Shown: positions 57,301 to 64,000 of the stretch, in pieces
Numbering within the stretch: position 1 is the stretch's first letter
Layout of the letters: each line of letters starts with the position of its first letter
Made by a program: the position numbers and the translations under genes
Assembly: GCF_032854445.1 (NCBI RefSeq)
Contig: NC_088307.1
Location: forward strand, 26,548,046-26,612,045
Reading direction: 5' to 3'
DNA length: 64,000 bases
Source of the DNA: Liolophura sinensis
Taxonomy: Eukaryota > Mollusca > Polyplacophora > Chitonida > Chitonidae
The notes under the pieces: generated by a model
The model's database searches: none
What the model was told of the DNA's origin: nothing
What the model saw: only the letters and a program-made list of their open reading frames with translations

Positions 57301-58924
57301 TCATATTATCATAAATGCAACACTTAAACTGCCAAGAACATGACATGTTTGGTCATTTGTGCATTTGTCTCTGAACACAAATAACTTTATCTGTGCATTG
57401 TGTAGTCTTTAAGATAAATTAAAAATAATAAGCTGACAAAAAAGTATCTGAAATCCAATGACTTGTGCAGAGACATTTTTTTTTAATGTAAAAATTTACA
57501 TGTACGTAAAAATTAGTCAATGGTTAAAATGGTTAACAAATTTACATAAATTGTTCTTCAGTATCTCTATTAACATAATTAAGGGAGTCTACTATGCTGG
57601 GATAGCTTAAAATACTATTTCAACTCAGAAGAACAAATGTGCCTACACTGTGTGTTGCCATAGCACTGCAGGGGTCAGCTGGGATAATGGTCCTGTATTA
57701 TGATTTTTATTTTTGATTGTTGTTTTACGCCGTACTCAAGAATATTTCACTTACACGACGGCGATCAGCATGATGGTGGGTGGAAACCGGGCAGAACCCC
57801 GGGGGAAATCCACGACCATCCGCAGGTTGCTGACAGACCTTCCCACGTACGGCTGGAGAGGAAGCCAGCATAGGCTGGTCTTGAACTCACAGCGACCGCA
57901 TTGGTGAGAGGCTTCTGGGTCACTACGCTGCGCTAGCGCACTAACTGACTGAGCCACGGAGGCCCCCCTGTGTTATGAAGCTTTGTACTTTGCCTATTGA
58001 CCATTTGGTAAGCAGTCTTAAGAACTGATTTACACATGTATTTACTGTGTATATTGAACGGAACCTACAAAACGAAACCGCAGAAATGCTCAAATTTGAT
58101 CTTATTGATGACATATAAATACACCAGGTCAGTGCTTGTTATACATGTAATGTATTTCCAAACCTTTCTGGCAGGAAGCAAGTTTTTCTGCTTCCAATAC
58201 TGTCGATTTTCATCCGAGTGAGTGAGTGAGTGAGTACAGACGCTCTACCAACTGTGCTATCGGGGCCGGTGATTTTCATCCGAGGTGTAGGTGAAGTGAA
58301 CCTGCTTGGTATGTTAGTACATTGTTAAATCAGATGCCAGCTTCACTTGTGGAATTACATTGCTACTACTACTACTACCTAGGGCTATGGCATTAGAGAC
58401 TTTTAACATGAATACTTACTGGAAAATGTAAGGGCCACTCTCCAGGCTACATCTTGCGGGAGGTTGGGGATCTCCTGATATCTTTCGGAAGAGCTGTTTT
58501 GCTTGATTTTGGTAATCTATCAAATTGCGCCCAGACTGAAAAAAGAAAAGAAGTAAAAAAAAAGAAATAAATAAATAAAAAAAAAAAAAAAAGAAATTAA
58601 TATAACAGATCTTAGTTCAGCTTCCAGTGATAAAAGAAGAGGTAAATGGAGATACAGGCTAACAGTTCAACATTAGTAAATAGCACTAATGACTTTGCCA
58701 CTGTACTTGCACGACATATATTTACATGTACGTGTACCTTGCAGTCAACATGAAAATGAAACTTAATAACAGTCGTGACTGTGAAGTGCGATTTGACATG
58801 AACTGTTGAACTTCGATACTTTACTGCGATAAAACACACGCAGGGCTACCTGTTCGTCTTCTTGCATTGAGGCGGCTAGCGGCAGGCCATCTGCCACACG
58901 GGCAATCATCGTCATCATCACCAT
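54396..58924 (-). CDS. SEC22B: SEC22B, ER/Golgi R-SNARE, five exons
   Basis: Exons on the - strand: 58924-58850, 58535-58420, 57230-57070, 55960-55814 and 54550-54396, with GT-AG junctions and consistent phases, giving 217 codons (vertebrate SEC22B has 215). The N-terminus [20 protein letters not shown] is nearly the vertebrate one. Then come the longin domain ([38 protein letters not shown]), the R-SNARE motif (about residues 134-194, with [20 protein letters not shown] and the zero-layer arginine in VLQRGE), and a single C-terminal transmembrane anchor ending FLRFWWI. It mediates fusion in ER-Golgi traffic with syntaxin-5-type partners and in ER-plasma membrane contacts. Intron 2 carries a SINE-A and a 52-bp mini-SINE; intron 4 carries another SINE-A. 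Its neighbour on the other strand is SEC16-like, head to head. Confidence 0.97.
55106..55240 (-). repeat. SINE-A copy in SEC22B intron 4
   Basis: TGACTGGTCTTTTACGCTAT, CAGTGGCCAGCATTATGTTG and CATCCACCGGTTGCTGACAG. A tail-only scrap lies at 54988-55015. Confidence 0.8.
56151..56385 (-). repeat. SINE-A copy with head in SEC22B intron 3
   Basis: CTGCTCAAGAATATTTCGCT, CAGCAATATGGTGGGAAGAA, CAGCTGGACTTGAACTCACA and a head end CTCAGCCATGGAGGCCCC. Confidence 0.85.
57704..57966 (-). repeat. SINE-A, full length, 12-bp target duplication, SEC22B intron 2
   Basis: CCTGTATTATGA (57692-57703) / CCTGTGTTATGA (57967-57978), one mismatch. It is the most consensus-like copy in the window: TTTTACGCCGTACTCAAGAA, CATCCGCAGGTTGCTGACAG, CCTTCCCACGTACGGCTGGA, GGTCACTACGCTGCGCTAGC and ACTGAGCCACGGAGGCCCCC. 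Confidence 0.95.
58219..58270 (-). repeat. 52-bp internally deleted SINE-B with 14-bp target duplication
   Basis: GATTTTCATCCGAG at 58205-58218 and 58271-58284. The insert is only the reversed ACTC tail (TGAGTGAGTGAGTGAG), a short joint, and the reversed tRNA head (CGCTCTACCAACTGTGCTAT, then CGGGGCCGGT). The whole body between is missing, yet the duplication is perfect. Located in SEC22B intron 2. Confidence 0.9.
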
Positions 58925-59297
58925 CTTGCAAGTTTCGTGTACCTTCAGCTAAAAACGTCCATGAAATATATACGTATGCACCGATCACTTCACCTCAGAT
59001 CCAACTGTTGAGGTTGACGTGGCTTTAAACTGCGCACAACCGGAACCGGTACAACAGCTTGTGACATCCGGTTCGTAGTAAACAACAACATGCTTCACAT
59101 TTAAACATATTTCACGAATTTAAGGATAAGAAAGACGTGTGTTTTGGTAACACTCGTATGAATTTAGAAATGTTCCCAGTTTGTGGCAATTTTGACGCGC
59201 TTTAAACCGTAAAATAAGAATTTAGACAGATATTTACTGATCCTGAAACTTTTCGTATTCACTCGTCATTTGTGCGCATGTGCGTCACGTAGCAGAC
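58925..59297. promoter_or_regulatory. Probable bidirectional promoter of SEC22B and SEC16-like gene
   Basis: The interval between the SEC22B ATG (- strand) and the likely SEC16 leader (+ strand). It holds TGACGTGGC at 59015-59023 (an XBP1/ATF6-type site), CCGGAACCGG near 59040 and CATCCGGTTCG near 59066 (ETS-like GGAA/TTCC cores), and GCGTCACGTAG near 59282 with an ACGT core. I see no TATA box in a typical place. ACATGGCGGAC at 59297 resembles the YY1-like start element of TATA-less genes. Transcription start sites are inferred, not seen. Confidence 0.6.
59015..59023 (+). promoter_or_regulatory. XBP1/ATF6-type UPR element
   Basis: TGACGTGGC (reverse complement GCCACGTCA) matches the published consensus for XBP1 binding and the UPR element. 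It lies 91 bp upstream of the SEC22B ATG and about 280 bp before the SEC16-like leader. Confidence 0.5.
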
Positions 59298-59360
59298 ATG
59301 GCGGACAAGGATGCTCAGATGTCAACATTAATCGTCTGTTTGCAGTTTTGTCTTGGTTGA
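59298..59360 (+). CDS. Possible upstream ORF in the SEC16-like leader
   Basis: ATGGCGGACAAGGATGCTCA opens a 20-codon frame closed by TGA at 59358-59360. If transcription starts before 59298, this small frame lies in the 5'UTR and could reduce translation of the main frame. If the start site is downstream, it is irrelevant. Confidence 0.3.
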   Translation: MADKDAQMSTLIVCLQFCLG

Positions 59361-59610
59361 AAAATAACACCTCATTGTGGTGAATCGATGCGTTGCTAGT
59401 TGTACATTCACCCTACCAACTACAGACGAAGCTGTTAAAGTTAATTGTGATACAAACCCCGAGGGGTATAGATATCTCCGTGTAATTGTTTTCCCTGTCA
59501 TTGACCAAGTGCTGGCATCTCCACTGACTCTTCTACCAGGTGTTTGATTTTATGTCTTCATGATACGGGAATATAGCATCAGATTGTGCTCACAGTAGCT
59601 TGATTGTCAG
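59298..59610 (+). other. Probable 5'UTR exon of the SEC16-like gene
   Basis: The right border is a good donor, TTGTCAG/GTAAGG, at 59610/59611. The left border is undefined. The exon would splice to the acceptor at 60793-60794 directly before the first coding ATG. Confidence 0.45.
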
Positions 59611-59734
59611 GTAAGGCATTCATGTACATGTTTAATTGGGTGACATGATATATTTAATTAGTGCTACACGTACACGTAGCAATACCGTGCATCATCCCGT
59701 GCCGTACCGTGCATCAAGCATGTCAGACGGTAAC

Positions 59735-60145
59735 CCCGAGAGATTCCAACTCCTTTTCTAATACTGGCCAAGCGTCGTATAAGTCTACACGCTTACAATG
59801 TTAATTTTGTACTCGATGAAACTCCATACTGATTGTCTTTGTTATCGAACGAGTCTCGCACAAATAAAAGACAACAATCTAACTCCAGGTGTCTAGGCCA
59901 GTGTAAGAAAAGAGGTTGGAATCTTTCGGGGCTGGTCATACAGCGGGGTAACGGGCAGAAAGACTCCAACTTTTTTCCATATGCTGGCCTAGTGTTGTTG
60001 TAGTCTCAATGCTTATAAATAATGTAATGCTGAATTAGTACCCAGCAAAGTAGCCCCATTAGACTCCAACTTCTTTTCTTATACTGGCCCAGCGTTGTTT
60101 AAGTTTTAACGCTTACTGTGTTAATTTTGTACTCAATCAAGGTCT
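59735..60145. repeat. Local repeat family in intron 1: three direct copies and one inverted
   Basis: Direct copies of GATTCCAACTCCTTTTCTAA plus a TACTGGCC and GCTTAC block start near 59740, 59968 and 60060. An inverted copy (GGCCAGTGTAAGAAAAGAGG, TTGGAATCTTTCGGGG) lies at about 59893-59933. Copies 1 and 3 also share TGTTAATTTTGTACTC. Confidence 0.7.
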
Positions 60146-60477
60146 TGGTTGATATTCTTAGTTATTGAATAAGTTGCTTAAAACACATCCGTTGCACATT
60201 GGACATGTCGAACGTTGAATACCAGAAATATTGTCATTGTGGAAGATGGAAATGTTAACCCACTCAACATTTCACCTTCCCACCTCTCTTTCTGGTAGTA
60301 GTTATGGTATTCAGCCTTTACAGTGGAATATCATTTTGGACTGAGCACAAGTTTGTCTTCGTTGTTGGGCAGGAGTGTGAATATCACACCCATTCTGGCA
60401 AAAGACCAGAAGTGTAATTAGTACACTTACATGTAAATTTGTTTTCTGATTTTGTCACGTGTGTCTTGCTAGCTCCT

Positions 60478-60681
60478 CAGGGCCTCTCACCAATGCGGTC
60501 GCTGTCCACTTCAGGCTGGCTTCCTCTCCGGCTGTACGTGTGAAGGTCCTCCAGCAACCTGCGGATGGTTTTGGGTTTTCACTGAGCTCTGCCCAGTTTC
60601 CTCCCACCACAATGCTGATCGCAGTCATATAAGTGAAATATTTTTGAGTACACCAATCAAATAAATAAATAAATAAAATAT
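60478..60681 (+). repeat. SINE-A in intron 1 of the SEC16-like gene, 8-bp target duplication
   Basis: TAGCTCCT at 60470-60477 and 60682-60689. Sense order: GGGCCTCTCACCAATGCGGT, GGCTGGCTTCCTCTCCGGCT, CAACCTGCGGATGGTTTTGG, TCCTCCCACCACAATGCTGA, and the AAATA tail. It is truncated before the A box. Confidence 0.85.
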
Positions 60682-60794
60682 TAGCTCCTTACATTTGAAG
60701 ACCTGATATACTATGTGTATATGGCTACATTTAGTAATATTGTTCTACTAAGTGATGTCTTTACTTTAGTCAGGTTGTTTTGGTATATATTCAG

Positions 60795-63454
60795 AATGAG
60801 CCACAATCAGCCTTGGAATGTAGCCGGGTTCAACCCACAAAACACTGGAGGTGTGCAGATGTTTGACCCGTCACAATTTCATACCACGGTTGCTGCCACG
60901 TTAGGAGATCATGGTGGCACCGCGCCTGCTCAGAAAATGTTGAACCCTGGACAATTCCAAGCTCAGGCATCAGCCACCAGTATCCCAAACAGTATGGAAA
61001 TGTCCAGACAGAATCATTTCCCACCAGCAACAAGCTCAGGAAGTTCTGCGTTCACTAGTCAAGACAGAGGATCCTTAGGATGGGCTACTGGGAATCTTAA
61101 TCCTCAACAGGGGCAGAATTTTGTGGATTCTCATTTTCAAGGACAGAATTTTTTTAATCCTGGAGACTTGCAGCACTGGAACCCGCAGCAGCAGCAGCAG
61201 GGACAGTGGGATGTGTCGGGACAGAACCATCCCCAACAGCAGAGTCAGCCCCAACAAGATCATCACTCCCAGTGGTCCCAAGCCAGTGACCCAGTGTGGG
61301 CCGAACCAGAGCCGTGGCTGAACGAGACCAGCTCCTGGGGTGGCACTCAGAGGCAGGCAGCCTCGGACTCACAAGTGCCTCAAGCTAACGCCCAGGTACC
61401 AAACCAGTATGGTGGTGAGTACTATAACAGTTCAGATGTTTATTCCCATCCAGAGCAAGCGTATCATGCGGATTCAGGTAGTGGACAAGTACAGCGGTGT
61501 GTTGGACAAGTGACTGACTCTTTTTCCCAGGCCCAGTTTACAAATAGCTCTGTCTCGAATGACCAGGTGCAAGCACCACATCAGCAAGGTGGTGAAACAA
61601 TGGTGTACAATACAGTGTCCATCACAACAGACAAACACCAGGTGTCTGTGTCCTCTGTTGGTGGGTCCAGCAGGGCCTTTGCTGAGAGTGCAGATCTGAA
61701 CGACAGTGGCACTGTATCCAGCTTCTTCGGTTCCGGCGACATGTACGAAGCAGGTTCCCTAGAACCTGGTGCTGGTAATTTGGCTCTAAACCCACCCGCT
61801 AATCCAGCCTTGTTGCGGATACCGTCTTTGAACAGAACTGCTTCAGAGATCTCTAACTCCAGTCTTGTAACATACCACAACTCCAGCCTAGAATCCTTGG
61901 ATGGCACAGATGTGCAGCAAGATGTTGGCGATCTCGCGGACAAATTTCAGGCTGCCTCAATGCAAGACAGCCCGGGTTCCGTTTCTACCAAAACAGACGT
62001 TAAACCATCTGCACAACCGTTGCAACACGAAATTTCGCCGAAAACCCCACAGTCTCAGGTGATTTCTGACACGCATTCATTGTCATCCTCTCATCACAGC
62101 GGGGACAGCCTGGGCGCCAGCATGAACCAGGGCAGCTTCGGAGGCCATAGTCACCACAGCTCTCTGGATAGCAGTGACTTGGGGCTGGGGTCTGGCTTTT
62201 CTAGTGGGCCGGGGACCCCAGCAGGCCCCACCCTGGACTTATCAACAGGACAGCAACCTCATCAACAGGACCACGCCCCTTCTTCTCTCCCAACAGAGCC
62301 AAGCAAAGGTTCTGTAGTGACACAAAGCAACCAGCATGGCCACTTGTATTCTGCGCATGAATCAAGTTCATCCGTACTCCACTCACATGCACAGGCACAT
62401 GCATGTGCCAGTCAGGCTGATTCAGGTCCTGTCAGCCATCCACCTATGTATGGTTCTTCAGCTTTCGGAGGACACAACATACATGGGCATCCAGGAGCAT
62501 CAACAACATCTAGTCTTTCCTCTGGCACATGGAGCACAAGTTCTGTTAAAAATGTTTTGGATTTATCTCATCATGGTGGGGCTCACCCAAACCCAGGCAG
62601 TATAGCACATCCTGAACATCATATTTCTACTGGTGGTCATCTGGAATCGAATCCTGTTCTAGACACTTCCACTGACTCAAGCCTGAACACTAGTTCAGAC
62701 ACTGTAGTAGGTAGACCCACAAGTGCTTTTAAACCAGTGCGAAGCCCGAGTACATCCAGGCAAAACAGCGGAGCGAGTAACCCGGACGAAGCTTTGTTTC
62801 TGAAAGGCATTAACAGCAAGAAACCCCCGAGACCACCATCCGAGGGTAGAGAGTTCATTCATAACCAGCCACACAGACCCCACAGCCGACAGAAGCACCG
62901 CACTGACAACAACATCTCCCCGGCGACCACCTTGTGGGCACCTCCTGAGTCTTCCTTTCATGCACCTGTTATCTTGGCACCAGCTGCACCATCGCCACTG
63001 TCCTCACCGACCCATAAAGCTAAACCGTCTGTAACTAATAGTGAAAGCTCTACATCACATGCCACTGGGTCGGCTTCATATGCTGACATTAACCCTAAAG
63101 CTGAAGAGAGCAGAGGGAGAGATGCAAACGTGTCTGCTCCAGCGGCGGATGTAAAAGGAACAGATATAAAAGAAACTCCTAGAAGAGAAGATTTGTATGG
63201 CAAAAAGTCCACTGAGGAGTATGATGATAAGCCAAGGAGAAGAGGCCGGCATAAGAGACAGACTTCTCGCGACGCTGTGCCCGTCACAGAGACCAAGCAA
63301 GAACGACCGTCAAGCCGTGCCGACTCACTGAAGGATGAGTACAATGACTACGTTGATGGATATTACCGTGACCACTATGGCTACCGTCAAGACCGTAGAC
63401 GCGACAACCGGAGAGGGTATGATGAAGAGTATGATCGTCCTCGGTCAAGACAAG
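60795..63454 (+). CDS. SEC16-like ER exit-site scaffold, first coding exon (partial gene)
   Basis: Acceptor TATATATTCAG precedes 60795, the first ATG is 60796 (MSHNQPWNVAGFNPQ), and the donor CAAG/GTAGGT follows 63454, leaving phase 1. The exon encodes 886 residues and the frame upstream of 60796 is probably intron. The product is low-complexity: Gln-rich at about 125-160 (HWNPQQQQQGQWD), Ser/His-rich at about 420-640, a basic Pro/Arg patch (KKPPRPPSEGREF) near 673, ATTLWAPPESSFH and VILAPAAPSP near 711-735, and an Arg/Tyr-rich end (DGYYRDHYGYRQDRRR). This matches my recollection of metazoan SEC16 N-terminal regions, whose conserved central domain would be in exons beyond the window. SEC16 organises COPII budding at ER exit sites. 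The call is from composition and short motifs, so an unrelated disordered protein remains possible. Confidence 0.6.
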
Positions 63455-64000
63455 GTAGGTGGTTCGTATGTACAGTGAATACTGTAAACTGTGTGTTTAC
63501 TGATTGGTGATCGAGAAGTTAAACATTTGCATATAATTATATTTCCAGGGTCTATTTACATAAATTTCACAAAACCTTCCCCCGAAATACTCACCCAGCT
63601 TCAAAAACCTGTATGTACAGTTCAAAAGCACACGAAACTTTACGATATATGCATTCAACTTTATTTTGAGAGTATTTCATGGAATTCCTTCAAATGTAGG
63701 TAATGCTGGGCTGTTTAAGGGTAGGAATAATGTACATGTTGAGCTCTACTGTAAGTTTGATTTCCGTCATATATAAATTTCTGCCGGCTACAGGGTATGG
63801 GTGCACGTGTAAAACATTAATGCTTAGCAGTGTGTGCTAATCAGTTCAATTTTTGTCCGATTTCTGTCAAGTGCGGCTTATTGCTTCACGTGTAAAATGT
63901 TTATGTCTTGGAGTGTGTCCTAAGACACACTCCACGACATAAGTGTGTCCTATGTAGTGGAAACGAGAGCCAGTGGTTTGTACAGTAACATGTACATGTA
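63455..64000 (+). other. Start of the next intron of the SEC16-like gene
   Basis: Begins with the donor GTAGGT. It contains a short inverted repeat around 63907-63951 (GTCTTGGAGTGTGTCCTAAG and ACACACTCCACGACATAAG can pair), and no further exon that I can identify. Confidence 0.5.

Noticed and set aside
60715-60795. Upstream ATG at 60715 as the start of the large SEC16-like frame
   Set aside because: A good splice acceptor (TATATATTCAG) lies directly before the ATG at 60796, whose product starts MSHNQPWN. The extra 27 codons are hydrophobic and look like intron.
63455-63510. In-frame extension after 63454 ending the protein at 63510
   Set aside because: GTAGGT at 63455 is a good donor, and the following codons (WFVCTVNTVNCVFTDW) do not fit the Arg/Tyr-rich context.

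Overview
The window is a piece of an animal nuclear genome, AT-rich and repeat-rich, with genes split by GT-AG introns. Many copies of two tRNA-headed SINE families of the kind common in bivalve and gastropod genomes point to a mollusc; I cannot name the species. No prokaryotic-type system, rRNA gene, intact tRNA gene or CRISPR array is visible.

Three real genes can be reconstructed. (1) An SLC46-type major facilitator transporter on the + strand, four exons, 44412-48618, 495 codons, apparently complete. (2) The ER/Golgi R-SNARE SEC22B on the - strand, five exons, 58924-54396, 217 codons, complete. (3) The 5' part of a gene that I read as the COPII scaffold SEC16, on the + strand, with a probable 5'UTR exon near 59.3-59.61 kb, a first intron, and a large coding exon 60795-63454 that continues past the window. 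SEC22B and the SEC16-like gene lie head to head. Less than about 400 bp separates the SEC22B start codon from the likely SEC16 leader, and a TGACGTGGC motif (the XBP1/ATF6-type unfolded-protein-response site) sits between them. Both products act in ER-to-Golgi traffic, so this looks like a shared, co-regulated promoter.

From about 5.69 to 9.74 kb lies a decayed endogenous viral element of the Polinton/Maverick-adintovirus type. It has a type-B DNA polymerase C-terminal fragment on the + strand. On the - strand are an integrase fragment, a small basic pX-like ORF, a small conserved ORF, a penton-like capsid ORF and a double-jelly-roll (F54H12.2-like) capsid ORF. All but possibly the 297-codon capsid frame carry stops or frameshifts. 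It is followed by a composite pentanucleotide satellite (10.04-10.91 kb).

The rest is repeat landscape. SINE-A (tail with AAATA repeats) and SINE-B (tail with ACTC repeats) often keep target-site duplications. There are two unclassified dispersed families (R3, R4), several short inverted-repeat DNA elements, and large minisatellites: 29 bp at 22.5-24.6 kb, about 47 bp at 33.9-35.0 kb, 77 bp at 36.99-37.34 kb and 21 bp at 48.6-49.1 kb. Some micro-events are unusually clear. A 22-bp SINE tail with a 15-bp duplication lies in the SLC46 leader. A 52-bp SINE joins head to tail in a SEC22B intron. A minisatellite was born from the SINE-A core. A 21-bp array takes in the SLC46 stop codon. I found no convincing new enzymatic system; the bidirectional ER-export promoter and the SINE micro-insertions are the most noteworthy signals.
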